In this document: in pieces, positions 34,934 to 43,326 of the stretch
Numbering within the stretch: the stretch's first letter is position 1
Layout of the letters: every line of letters starts with the position of its first letter
From: Paenibacillus etheri
GTDB taxonomy: Bacteria > Bacillota > Bacilli > Paenibacillales > Paenibacillaceae
DNA length: 64,000 bases
Assembly: GCF_001012825.1 (NCBI RefSeq)
Contig: NZ_LCZJ02000018.1
Span: 700,531 to 764,530 of the forward strand
Reading direction: 5' to 3'
Program-made: the position numbers and the translations under genes
Notes under the pieces: model-generated
What the model saw: only the letters and a program-made list of their open reading frames with translations
Told to the model about the DNA's origin: nothing
The model's database searches: none

Positions 34934-36406
34934 ATGAGTTTAGTTGTTCAATCACTTGTGAGCGCAAATACAACAGCTGCAAGTGGTAGCTCATCTACTT
35001 CTACTGGTACAACAGCTGCTGTACCTTTCGCTCAGACATTAGTGCAAACTATGGGAGGAAACACAGCTAACACCACATCGGTACCTACTGATCCGCTTCT
35101 GGGAAATCTAGCCTCTTTATTGCAAGGTCTTTTAAATGAAGTGCAGACGACTGGAGAAGATCAAGGGGGACAAGATACGCAGAATTCTGATCTTATCGAG
35201 AAGTTAACTGCTGATGTTGAAAATCTGGATGAAAGTATCAATAGCGATCCTGCTATTCTGGTAGCTTTACAAGCTTGGCTTCTTCAGGTATCAGCGCTTC
35301 TATCAGGAGGTCAAGCAACTGAGGGTGATGTTACATCTGGAACGGAGTCGGCAGGAAGCTTATCACCGTTAGCTCAGAATGCGGATACGCTGCGATTTGC
35401 TGTTCAAGATGATTTGCACAGTTTAGTTACTATGATTCAGGAAGCTGCTGTCAGTGGGAACGAAGAAGCTGCTAGTAAAGGAATAAGCCTGTTAAATAAT
35501 TTCACAGCAATACTAGAACAGTCCTCCGCTAACAATAGTAAGGGGAAGAACTCCAGATTAAATGAAAATTCTGGTGTATCTGTACAACAACCTATAGTGA
35601 CTGAAAGTAAAGGTAATACGACGGACAAGACAATTCAAAACCTTAGTAATCGTGCTGGAGAAGCTGCTGCAATTAAGAATGAAGCAGTCCTAACTTCGCC
35701 TGTGACCTCAGGGGCTGTTCAAGACTCAGAAGCAGAGCCTACGAACGCTCCGTTGATTAAGGCCAGCGCAACTGGAGAACTGAAGCAGGCAGAATCAGCC
35801 CAAGACTCCACATCAGGGACTGCAACCATCGAAGGAGATCATGAGGTTGTAACTGCTGGTCAACTAGCTCTTCGGGGAGGAATTACAGCTCCGTTGAAAG
35901 CAGATGTTCCAGTAGCTCCAGTACCCGTTCATCAGTTTGCACAGGAAATGACCGGTTTTATTACTGGTAAATTGGAGATTGTGCAAAAAGGCGGATTAGC
36001 TGAGGCTACGATATCACTCTTTCCAGAAAATCTCGGACAAGTAGATGTCAAGATTACTATGCAAAACGGCCATTTGGTTGCACAGTTTATGACTGAACAT
36101 TCTGGAGCTAAGGATATGTTGGAACAGCAGATGAACCAACTTCGAGCGGCATTGCAGTCGCAAGGCCTCCAGGTAGAAAAATTGGAAGTCACACAAAATA
36201 ACACCCCACTCAATTCACAATGGGGTCAAGAAGGACGCCAACCTGGTTCTGGAAGTGGTCAGCAGGGAAGACGCTCCAAAGAAAGTCGTGAGGAAGCTAA
36301 TGATGCCATTCTTGCCGCAGAGCTAAATGGTGAATGGAAAGATTGGGTTTCAAACGCAGGGCAAGAAGATGAGAATCAAGGGAACTCCTTCTCTGCCAAA
36401 GCTTAA
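34934..36406 (+). CDS. fliK: Flagellar hook-length control protein FliK
   Basis: 490 residues. Long Ser/Thr/Gly/Gln-rich flexible middle acting as a ruler. The C-terminal Flg_hook domain (about 335-420) includes ATISLFPENLGQVDVKI and LRAALQSQGLQVEKLEV, the part that switches FlhB from hook to filament export. The frame opens at a GTG at 34922, but the ATG at 34934 is 10 bases after AAAGGAGGTG. Confidence 0.93.
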   Translation: MSLVVQSLVSANTTAASGSSSTSTGTTAAVPFAQTLVQTMGGNTANTTSVPTDPLLGNLASLLQGLLNEVQTTGEDQGGQDTQNSDLIEKLTADVENLDESINSDPAILVALQAWLLQVSALLSGGQATEGDVTSGTESAGSLSPLAQNADTLRFAVQDDLHSLVTMIQEAAVSGNEEAASKGISLLNNFTAILEQSSANNSKGKNSRLNENSGVSVQQPIVTESKGNTTDKTIQNLSNRAGEAAAIKNEAVLTSPVTSGAVQDSEAEPTNAPLIKASATGELKQAESAQDSTSGTATIEGDHEVVTAGQLALRGGITAPLKADVPVAPVPVHQFAQEMTGFITGKLEIVQKGGLAEATISLFPENLGQVDVKITMQNGHLVAQFMTEHSGAKDMLEQQMNQLRAALQSQGLQVEKLEVTQNNTPLNSQWGQEGRQPGSGSGQQGRRSKESREEANDAILAAELNGEWKDWVSNAGQEDENQGNSFSAKA

Positions 36407-36438
36407 ACTTATCACAAGTGAAAGAGAGGTGAACGGTT

Positions 36439-36933
36439 ATGACAACAACAACTCCTCCTGTTTCTACCAAAGACCAGTGGAATTATACAACTCCTGAATC
36501 TACTAAAACAACAGGAAATTCTGTCTTGGGTAAGGATCAGTTTTTGAAGATATTGATCACCCAGCTGCAGAATCAAGATCCGATGCAACCGATGCAAGAT
36601 AAAGAATTTATTGCTCAAATGGCACAGTTTACATCTGTTGAGCAGCTGATGAATATCTCTACACAGCTTACATCCATGAATCAGTCTCTTGGCTCAGTAT
36701 CCGGCTTGATTGGTAAAGATATCACATGGACGGATACCGCCACAAATCTACCTAAGACAGGGAATGTTGAATCAATCGTTGTCAGCAAGGGGATACAATA
36801 TGCGGTTGTGGGGAAAGACAGAATTGCTTTAACCGATATTACACAAATTCAGAATCCCGCAACAACTGAGAATGGTTCTGGTACAGATAGTAATACTCCG
36901 GAGAATGGCGGAGGAAGCGGGGAGACAGTATGA
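36439..36933 (+). CDS. flgD: Flagellar hook-capping protein FlgD
   Basis: 164 residues. N-terminal signature VLGKDQFLKILITQLQNQDP followed by MQDKEFIAQMAQFTSVEQL. It is shorter than proteobacterial FlgD and lacks most of the FlnI/Ig part, as in Bacilli. A Gly/Ser/Asn-rich tail ends it. It caps the growing hook. Its stop overlaps the next start by 4 bp. Confidence 0.95.
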   Translation: MTTTTPPVSTKDQWNYTTPESTKTTGNSVLGKDQFLKILITQLQNQDPMQPMQDKEFIAQMAQFTSVEQLMNISTQLTSMNQSLGSVSGLIGKDITWTDTATNLPKTGNVESIVVSKGIQYAVVGKDRIALTDITQIQNPATTENGSGTDSNTPENGGGSGETV

Positions 36934-37313
36934 GTGACAGGCTAACTATTGGCCAATTGTATCCTGCGTCCCTGCATTCCTCAACGTTACAGCGATCTTC
37001 GATTCCGAAGCAGTCTGTACCTGGAGAAGCAACCTTTGAGAGCGTACTGCAACAGAAGCTCCTAAAATTCAGCAATCATGCCGCTAAGCGTCTTGAACAA
37101 AGAGGAATAGAGCTTGGAAGCAGACAACTGGATGAGATTTCTTCTGCTGTGGATAAAGCTGCTGCCAAAGGAAGTAAAGAATCCTTGATATTAATGAAGG
37201 ATTTGGCGTTTATCGTTAGTGTCCCCAATCGTACGGTTGTAACCGCTATGGATGGAAATTCGATTAAAGATAATGTGTTTACGCAAATTGATAGTGCAAT
37301 TGTGATTTCATAA
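36930..37313 (+). CDS. TIGR02530-type flagellar operon protein
   Basis: 127 residues. The conserved core is FSNHAAKRLEQRGIELGSRQ...LDEISSAVDKAAAKGSKESLILMKDLAFIVSVPNRTVVTAMDG. This small family occurs between flgD and flgE/flgG in Firmicutes flagellar operons; no biochemical role is established. Begins within the flgD stop (ATGA overlap). A structured non-coding gap follows. Confidence 0.88.
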   Translation: MSDRLTIGQLYPASLHSSTLQRSSIPKQSVPGEATFESVLQQKLLKFSNHAAKRLEQRGIELGSRQLDEISSAVDKAAAKGSKESLILMKDLAFIVSVPNRTVVTAMDGNSIKDNVFTQIDSAIVIS

Positions 37314-37319
37314 CCGGCT

Positions 37320-37392
37320 GGTCCTAACGGAAAGCCGAGGCGGCCGCTGACCGACTGACGCGGTCCCATTCACTTAGTAAGTTATTAGGACT
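37320..37392 (+). promoter_or_regulatory. Candidate three-way-junction leader before the hook gene
   Basis: Closing stem GTCCTAA (37321-37327) / TTAGGAC (37385-37391), enclosing GCCG-AGG-CGGC (37334-37344) and GACCG-ACTGACG-CGGTC (37349-37365). It ends about 8 bases before the GGGAGG ribosome site of the hook gene. It is a rare gap in a tightly packed operon and is more GC-rich than its surroundings. It does not match a riboswitch class I recognise. Confidence 0.4.
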
Positions 37393-37416
37393 CTATAATC
37401 TGGGAGGACAACACAA

Positions 37417-38235
37417 ATGTTAAGATCAATGTATTCAGGGGTTTCGGGGATGAGAGGCTTTCAGACTAAGCTCGATGTAATTGGTAATAACATTGCCAAT
37501 GTTAATACAATTGGCTTTAAATCTGGACGCGTTATGTTTAAGGACATTATGAGTCAAACCGTTTCTGGTGTAACAGCTCCAAGTGATGATGGCGCAGGTG
37601 GTGTGAACGCTAAACAAATCGGACTGGGCGTAAGTATAGCTTCTATTGATACGCTCCATTTGGCCGGTAGTGCTCAGACTACTAATAACCCGACAGATTT
37701 GCGTATTGACGGAGATGGATTTTTCCTAGTAAAACTTTCAGAAGAACAAGAAACACCTTTCTTGACTCGTGCAGGAGATTTTCATGTAGATGCTGCACGT
37801 AATCTTGTTACTTCTGACGGACTTCATGTGCTTGATGCCGGTGGTACTGCCATTCAACTAGGTGATGATGTAACAGCATTCTCCATTTCCAACGATGGAA
37901 CGATTGTTCAGACCATGTCAGATGGAACGACTGAAGGCGGAGTGAAGATTGGTGTAGCCAAGGTCACTAACCCAGCTGGTCTTGAGAAAATCGGAGGCAA
38001 TCTGTATCGTATGTCACTTAATGCGAATGCAGAAGGCGAGCTTGTTCCTACGGAAGCGAATGATACTGAAACTGGAACAGGCGCTATCATTTCAGGTCAA
38101 CTTGAAATGTCCAATGTGGATCTTACGAATGAATTTACAGAAATGATCGTATCGCAACGTGGATTCCAGGCGAACTCCCGTATCATTACGACTTCTGATG
38201 AAGTGCTGCAGGAAGTAGTTAACCTGAAGCGTTAA
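37417..38235 (+). CDS. flgE: Flagellar hook/rod protein FlgE (FlgG-like)
   Basis: 272 residues. N-terminal MYSGVSGMRGFQTKLDVIGN and NNIANVNTIGFKSGR, central DLRIDGDGFFLVK, C-terminal EFTEMIVSQRGFQANSRIITTSDE. This size and position match the B. subtilis hook protein, which was first named FlgG. The FlgE versus FlgG (distal rod) naming is uncertain from sequence alone; position after flgD favours hook. A GGGAGG site precedes the ATG. Confidence 0.88.
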   Translation: MLRSMYSGVSGMRGFQTKLDVIGNNIANVNTIGFKSGRVMFKDIMSQTVSGVTAPSDDGAGGVNAKQIGLGVSIASIDTLHLAGSAQTTNNPTDLRIDGDGFFLVKLSEEQETPFLTRAGDFHVDAARNLVTSDGLHVLDAGGTAIQLGDDVTAFSISNDGTIVQTMSDGTTEGGVKIGVAKVTNPAGLEKIGGNLYRMSLNANAEGELVPTEANDTETGTGAIISGQLEMSNVDLTNEFTEMIVSQRGFQANSRIITTSDEVLQEVVNLKR

Positions 38236-38282
38236 TTTTATCAGTAATTTAATTTCTTTTTTAAAGGTTAACGTGGAGTCGT

Positions 38283-38310
38283 GGGGGAGATACCCCTCCC
38301 CCTATTTTTG
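38283..38310 (+). terminator. Terminator-like hairpin between flgE and swrD
   Basis: GGGGGAG-ATACCC-CTCCCCC followed by TATTTTTG. It is a strong GC stem within the operon and probably reduces read-through, setting more flgE than downstream gene product. Confidence 0.7.
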
Positions 38311-38324
38311 TTAGGAGGCCTGTT

Positions 38325-38549
38325 ATGATATCGGTAACGAGATTAAATGGAACACCGATGTGGATCAATGCCCTACTGGTAGAAATGGTAGAAGAAAGCC
38401 CGGATACATATATTACGCTAGTAACCGGAAAAAGACTGATCGTGCTTGAAAAAGCTGATGAAGTTATTACGAAGATCCGGGATTATAACAGGGACATAGG
38501 CACATATGCTGCCACCATTAAAGTCCAGTCAATGGAGGAGCTAACATGA
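38325..38549 (+). CDS. swrD: FlbD/SwrD family flagellar protein
   Basis: 74 residues. MISVTRLNGTPMWINALLVEMVEE with TYITLVTGKRLIVLE and a C-terminal helix is the FlbD family. In B. subtilis SwrD raises motor power and is needed for swarming. TTAGGAGG precedes the ATG. The stop overlaps fliL by 4 bp. Confidence 0.93.
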   Translation: MISVTRLNGTPMWINALLVEMVEESPDTYITLVTGKRLIVLEKADEVITKIRDYNRDIGTYAATIKVQSMEELT

Positions 38550-39013
38550 AGAAGATGCTGCCATGGTTACTTACGATTTTACTTGCGATTACACTTATCG
38601 TGATAGCCGCATTTCTATTAATGGACAAGATCTTTCCGAAAGATACGAATGATGTAAATGCTGCGGTTCAAAGTGTGGAAACCAAGTATTTAACTGCAGA
38701 TGAAATCGTCGAGTTAACGGCAGAGATCACAGAGATCAAAACAAATCTTGCTGATCCCGATTATATCGTTCAAATAGATTTCGCCTTCCAACTGAATTCT
38801 GCGAAATCAAAGGAAGCATTCGAAAAAATAAAAGAGATCAAAATCAAACCGATTATTATCAAAACGCTTGCAGATACCAAACCTGAGGAGCTTAACGGAG
38901 CAAATGGCAAAGATCAGCTTAGCAGCAAGCTTGTTAATTTGATCAATAAGACATTGACCGAAGGCAAAATCACTCAGATCGAAGTCACCAAATACCTTTT
39001 GGCTTCTATGTAG
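38546..39013 (+). CDS. fliL: Flagellar basal-body-associated protein FliL
   Basis: 155 residues. One membrane helix near the N-terminus (about 5-26), then a periplasm-side domain with the FliL pattern YIVQIDFAFQLNS and C-terminal LINKTLTEGKITQIEVTKYLL. FliL encircles stator units and supports torque. Overlaps swrD by 4 bp. Confidence 0.93.
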   Translation: MKKMLPWLLTILLAITLIVIAAFLLMDKIFPKDTNDVNAAVQSVETKYLTADEIVELTAEITEIKTNLADPDYIVQIDFAFQLNSAKSKEAFEKIKEIKIKPIIIKTLADTKPEELNGANGKDQLSSKLVNLINKTLTEGKITQIEVTKYLLASM

Positions 39014-39052
39014 CTTCAGGCCTGATAATTCTTTGATGGGGGGGTGATTGAA

Positions 39053-40051
39053 TTGGTTGATGTACTATCACAAAACGAAATAGATGCTCTACTTGCTGCA
39101 CTTTCTTCAGGTGAGATGGATGCCGATGAACTTAAAAAGGAAGAAACTCAGAAGAAGATCCGATCTTATGACTTTAAACGGGCCGTTCGCTTTTCAAAAG
39201 ATCATATCCGTAGTCTTACAAGGATACATGACAATTTCGCCCGCTATCTTACAACGTACTTTTCAGCCCAATTACGCACCTTCGTGCAGATTAATGTCGT
39301 TCAAGTAGAGCAGCTCCCTTATGATGAATTCATCCGTTCCATTCCAAAAATGACAATACTGAACATTTTTGAAGCTGAACCTTTAGAAGGTCGAATGGTA
39401 ATGGAAGTTCATCCAAACATCGCTTTCGCTATGCTGGACAGATTGCTGGGAGGTTTTGGAACAGCACCTTCTAAAATTAATGCTTTAACTGAGATTGAAA
39501 CAACGATCATGGAGCGTATCTTCAGCAGATGTTTTGAGAGCTTGCAGGAAGCTTGGAAGACTGTGCTGGATATCAATCCACGCATGGAAGCGCTCGAAAC
39601 GAATCCGCAATTCATGCAAATTGTATCGCCCAATGAGACTATTGCGTTAATTTCGCTAAGCACCAAAATTGGAGATACGACAGGTATGATCAATCTTTGC
39701 ATACCGCACGTCGTCCTGGAACCAATAATGTCTAGACTATCTGTTCACCAATGGTTTGTAACAGAGAAGAAGACGCGGGATGCAGATGAACTTGAAGCCA
39801 TTAAGGCTAGAGTTCATAAGGCGAAACTGCCGATTGTCGCTGAACTTGGAGAATCGAGCTTATCTATATCTGAGTTTCTTGGGCTTAGCGTCGGTGACGT
39901 GATCTCTCTTAACAGGAATGTAGATTCCGGACTCTCGATTAAGGTAGGGGAGAAACTTAAGTTCATCGGAAGTCCTGGAATGGTGAAAGACCGGGTAGCC
40001 GTGCAAATAGACGAGATTGTCAGTGAAGGAGTTGAAGAATTTGACGAGTAA
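39053..40051 (+). CDS. fliM: Flagellar motor switch protein FliM
   Basis: 332 residues. N-terminal LSQNEIDALLAALSSGE is the CheY-P binding peptide; the middle CheC-like domain follows; the C-terminal SpoA domain ends near DRVAVQIDEIV. The frame opens at a GTG at 39044; the TTG at 39053 gives MVDVLSQNEIDALL and better spacing from the G-rich ribosome site. Either is possible. It overlaps fliY by 11 bp. Confidence 0.95.
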   Translation: MVDVLSQNEIDALLAALSSGEMDADELKKEETQKKIRSYDFKRAVRFSKDHIRSLTRIHDNFARYLTTYFSAQLRTFVQINVVQVEQLPYDEFIRSIPKMTILNIFEAEPLEGRMVMEVHPNIAFAMLDRLLGGFGTAPSKINALTEIETTIMERIFSRCFESLQEAWKTVLDINPRMEALETNPQFMQIVSPNETIALISLSTKIGDTTGMINLCIPHVVLEPIMSRLSVHQWFVTEKKTRDADELEAIKARVHKAKLPIVAELGESSLSISEFLGLSVGDVISLNRNVDSGLSIKVGEKLKFIGSPGMVKDRVAVQIDEIVSEGVEEFDE

Positions 40052-41342
40052 AGATTATTTATCCCAAGAAGAAATCGACGCCCTTCTGAGACAATCTGCG
40101 GAAGGCTCATTGGCTCCTTCAGAGAAAACGGTAAATGACTATTTAACACCGTTTGAACAGGATGCTTTGGGTGAAATCGGTAATATAACGTTTGGTAGTG
40201 CAGCGACAGCTCTTTCCACTTTACTAGGGAAAAAGGTTGACATTACAACCCCTCAAGTTTCGATCATTACACGCGGGGAGTTTGAAGTGGCTTTTCCTAA
40301 ACCGCATGTAGCTGTACACGTGGAATATGTAGATGGATTTCAAGGTATTAATTCACTTGTTATTAAGATTAGGGATGCACAGGTTATCGCCGATTTAATG
40401 CTTGGTGGGGAAGGCGAACCTAAGGATCAAGAATTGAATGAAATTCACATTAGTGCTGTGCAGGAAGCTATGAACCAAATGATGGGTTCTTCTGCCACAT
40501 CAATGTCTACTATCTTCAATCGCTTTGTTAATATTTCACCTCCGGGTATCGACATTCTGAATATGTCCAGCGGTGAAGGCGTAGGCAGCTTGCCAAATGA
40601 CGAAACCTTAATTCGAATTTCGTTCCGACTTAAGATAGGAGATTTAATAGACTCTACTATTATGCAGCTCTTGCCCGTCCAGTTCGCTAAGGATATGGTA
40701 ACGATGCTTCTGGGTGATGTAAGCCCTGCAGCGCAGGAGGCTGCAGTTACGTCAACAGAGACTCCTGCTAAGCCAGCTCAAGAGACACCTCCTGTAGCTC
40801 CTCCAGTGCAACAGGCGCCTTCACAGCCCGCAGGAGAAACACCTCCGGCATACCCGCCGCAGGGGATACCTGGTTATCCAGGGATGCCAGAAGGCGGATA
40901 TTATTATCCTCCAGCAGGAATGCCGGCGTATGGCATGCCAGGGATGCCACCCTACGGAATGCCGCCTCAAGGCATGCCTTATGGGCAGACACCACCGCTT
41001 AGTCCTGAAGCGAATCGCAATGTAAATGTACAGCCTGTACAATTTGCTAACCTTAACGGTGGAGCTTTTGGTCATATTGATGAAAACAATTTAAATTTAT
41101 TGATGGACATACCGCTTAGAGTAACCGTAGAATTAGGAAGGACCCAGAAGCAGATTAAAGATATTTTGGAAATGTCTCAAGGCTCGATCATTGAGCTGGA
41201 CAAGCTCGCCGGTGAGCCTGTAGATATTTTGGTTAACAACAAGCTTATTGCCAAAGGTGAAGTCGTAGTTATCGACGAAAACTTCGGCGTACGCGTTACG
41301 GATATCGTCAGCCAGTGGGACCGAATTCAGAAATTACAATAA
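40041..41342 (+). CDS. fliY: Flagellar switch phosphatase FliY
   Basis: 433 residues. N-terminal CheY-P binding peptide (LSQEEIDALLRQS), a CheC-like phosphatase domain with two E-x-x-N sites (EIGN and EAMN), a Pro/Gly/Met/Tyr-rich linker (about 255-325) with repeated GMP-Y-GMP-type units, and a C-terminal FliN/SpoA domain (MDIPLRVTVELGRTQKQIKD). It dephosphorylates CheY-P at the switch. The TTG at 40041 follows AAGGAG by 10 bases. The linker is long and repetitive. Confidence 0.95.
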   Translation: MTSKDYLSQEEIDALLRQSAEGSLAPSEKTVNDYLTPFEQDALGEIGNITFGSAATALSTLLGKKVDITTPQVSIITRGEFEVAFPKPHVAVHVEYVDGFQGINSLVIKIRDAQVIADLMLGGEGEPKDQELNEIHISAVQEAMNQMMGSSATSMSTIFNRFVNISPPGIDILNMSSGEGVGSLPNDETLIRISFRLKIGDLIDSTIMQLLPVQFAKDMVTMLLGDVSPAAQEAAVTSTETPAKPAQETPPVAPPVQQAPSQPAGETPPAYPPQGIPGYPGMPEGGYYYPPAGMPAYGMPGMPPYGMPPQGMPYGQTPPLSPEANRNVNVQPVQFANLNGGAFGHIDENNLNLLMDIPLRVTVELGRTQKQIKDILEMSQGSIIELDKLAGEPVDILVNNKLIAKGEVVVIDENFGVRVTDIVSQWDRIQKLQ

Positions 41343-41368
41343 GCATACTTAGGGAGGATTTTGTAAAA

Positions 41369-41734
41369 ATGGCTAACCGAATTCTAATCGTGGACGATGC
41401 AGCATTTATGAGAATGATGATCCGTGACATTTTGTCGAAAAACGGATTTGAAGTAGTGGGCGAAGCTCAGGACGGTTCTCAAGCTATAGAGAAATTTAAA
41501 GAACTGCGTCCGGACCTCATCACGATGGATATAACTATGCCTGAGATGGACGGAATCGCCGCCCTGAAAGAAATCAAGAAAGTAGATCCGGCTGCTAAGG
41601 TCATCATGTGTTCAGCCATGGGCCAGCAGGCTATGGTTATCGATGCTATTCAAGCGGGAGCAAAAGACTTTATTGTGAAGCCTTTCCAAGCTGACCGAGT
41701 TATCGAAGCTATCAACAAAACGTTGGGTGTGTAG
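41369..41734 (+). CDS. cheY: Chemotaxis response regulator CheY
   Basis: 121-residue single receiver domain. Acidic pair Asp9/Asp10, phosphorylation site Asp54 in LITMDITMPEMDG, Thr/Ser in MCSAMGQQAM, Lys in DFIVKPF. In this lineage CheY-P binding to FliM promotes counter-clockwise rotation (smooth runs). Start ATG at 41369 follows GGGAGG. Between fliY and fliO as in B. subtilis. Confidence 0.97.
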   Translation: MANRILIVDDAAFMRMMIRDILSKNGFEVVGEAQDGSQAIEKFKELRPDLITMDITMPEMDGIAALKEIKKVDPAAKVIMCSAMGQQAMVIDAIQAGAKDFIVKPFQADRVIEAINKTLGV

Positions 41735-41743
41735 GAAAAAGAC

Positions 41744-42271
41744 ATGCCCCTCAATTCAGAACCGCTCGGGAGCAATAACACCCTGCTGAATTTGCTTAAC
41801 GTTATTATTGTCCTTGCGGTAATCATTGTACTTATTGTGCTGCTGATCCGTTTTCTTGGACGTCGTAATCAGACCTTTATGAGCGGGCGCTCCATTCGAA
41901 CGCTTGGTGCTGTAGGGCTGGGACCTAACAAGTCGATGCAGGTTATTGAACTGGGAAGCAGCCTTTACTTAATCGGGATTGGTGAGAACATATCCATCTT
42001 GGATAAAGTCACTGATCCGGATGAGGTGGCTTTGATCATTGCAGCATTTGAGGATCAGTCCTCCAACCAGAATAATTTTCTCGCGCCGCTTATTGCCAAG
42101 GTTAAGGTTAAGCTGCGTGGGGAGGTTCCATCAGAAGAAATCGAGCTTAGTGAAACATCATCTTTTTACGAGACACTGCAATCCAAGCTTCGTTCTGCAC
42201 CAGAGCGAAAAGAGAAAATGGAAGAGCTGTTACGGGATGATGTTACTAAGGATGAGTCGAGGAATTTATGA
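41744..42271 (+). CDS. fliO: Flagellar export component FliO (FliZ in B. subtilis)
   Basis: 175 residues. One membrane helix (about 14-37) and a cytosolic domain with MQVIELGSSLYLIGIGENISIL, the FliO pattern. It helps FliP assemble. Shorter at the N-terminus than B. subtilis FliZ and without a cleavable signal. The ribosome site is weak (TAGGAAAA). Stop overlaps fliP by 4 bp. Confidence 0.88.
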   Translation: MPLNSEPLGSNNTLLNLLNVIIVLAVIIVLIVLLIRFLGRRNQTFMSGRSIRTLGAVGLGPNKSMQVIELGSSLYLIGIGENISILDKVTDPDEVALIIAAFEDQSSNQNNFLAPLIAKVKVKLRGEVPSEEIELSETSSFYETLQSKLRSAPERKEKMEELLRDDVTKDESRNL

Positions 42272-43032
42272 AAAAGAAGCTAATTCTTGCTATTCTGCTG
42301 TTCGGGTTCATTAGTATAGTTATGATGCGGCCGATACATGCTGATCCTATACCTAATGTTAATATTCAGGTCGGTAATGAAGATGGTTCAAGCGGTGGTA
42401 CCAGTTCCATATCAATTCTTCTTCTCGTTACGGTTCTGAGTATTGCTCCGGCGTTTCTAGTTCTTATGACCAGTTTTACTAGAATTGTAATCGTGCTCGG
42501 TTTTGTTAGAACCTCACTTGGTACTCAGGCCATGCCTCCGAATCAGGTGCTGGTAGGGCTTGCTCTGTTTCTGACCCTGTTCATTATGTCGCCAACTTTG
42601 GCGCAAGTGAATGAAACGGCATTACAGCCGTATATGAAGGGGACGATTACCCAGACTGAGGCTTTTGATAAAGCTGCTGATCCGATGAAAGAGTTTATGT
42701 TTAAACAGACCAATTCCAAAGACCTTTTGTTATTTATGAAATATACCGGTTATACGGGATCGGCTAAACCGGCTACATACAGTGATATTCCACTGACGGT
42801 GATGGTGCCAGCTTTCGCAATTGGAGAATTGAAAAAAGCTTTTACAATGGGCTTCTTAATTTTCATTCCATTTCTGATTATTGATATTGTTGTGGCGAGT
42901 ACGCTGATGGCCATGGGGATGATGATGCTTCCCCCGGTCATGATTTCATTACCTTTTAAAATTATGCTCTTTGTACTGGTAGACGGCTGGTACTTAGTCA
43001 TTAAATCACTACTTCTTAGTTTTAACACCTGA
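42268..43032 (+). CDS. fliP: Flagellar export gate protein FliP
   Basis: 254 residues with a cleavable signal (MKKKLILAILLFGFISIVM ... HAD) and four membrane helices. Family motifs are LTSFTRIVIVLGFVRTSLG-like segments and PFLIIDIVVASTLMAMGMMMLPP. FliP5 forms the core of the export gate with FliQ and FliR. Confidence 0.97.
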   Translation: MKKKLILAILLFGFISIVMMRPIHADPIPNVNIQVGNEDGSSGGTSSISILLLVTVLSIAPAFLVLMTSFTRIVIVLGFVRTSLGTQAMPPNQVLVGLALFLTLFIMSPTLAQVNETALQPYMKGTITQTEAFDKAADPMKEFMFKQTNSKDLLLFMKYTGYTGSAKPATYSDIPLTVMVPAFAIGELKKAFTMGFLIFIPFLIIDIVVASTLMAMGMMMLPPVMISLPFKIMLFVLVDGWYLVIKSLLLSFNT

Positions 43033-43053
43033 CCTTAAGAGGAGGCATGAGGA

Positions 43054-43323
43054 TTGAGTACGGAGTTTATAATCGGGCTAGCAAGCCAAGCCGTATATTT
43101 AGTGCTGGAAGTCAGCGCTCCCATGCTGATTCTTGGTCTGGTGGTAGGGCTAATAATCAGTATTTTTCAAGCTACGACACAGATTCAGGAACAGACGCTA
43201 GCGTTTGTTCCAAAAATCGTCGCAGTACTTCTGGCTTTATTGCTATTTGGTCCGTGGATCATCACGAAGCTAATTGACTTTACTAGCCAAATTCTAGGCA
43301 ATCTCTATATGTATATTGGTTAA
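43054..43323 (+). CDS. fliQ: Flagellar export gate protein FliQ
   Basis: 89 residues, two membrane helices, with GLVVGLIISIFQATTQIQEQ and TLAFVPKIVAVLL. TTG start with AGGAGG 7 bases upstream. Position between fliP and fliR is invariant. Confidence 0.96.
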   Translation: MSTEFIIGLASQAVYLVLEVSAPMLILGLVVGLIISIFQATTQIQEQTLAFVPKIVAVLLALLLFGPWIITKLIDFTSQILGNLYMYIG

Positions 43324-43326
43324 GCA

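Noticed and set aside
37320-37392. Cyclic-di-GMP riboswitch before the hook gene
   Set aside because: Considered because such switches often control motility, but the conserved GEMM-I core bases were not found; kept only as an unassigned structured leader.
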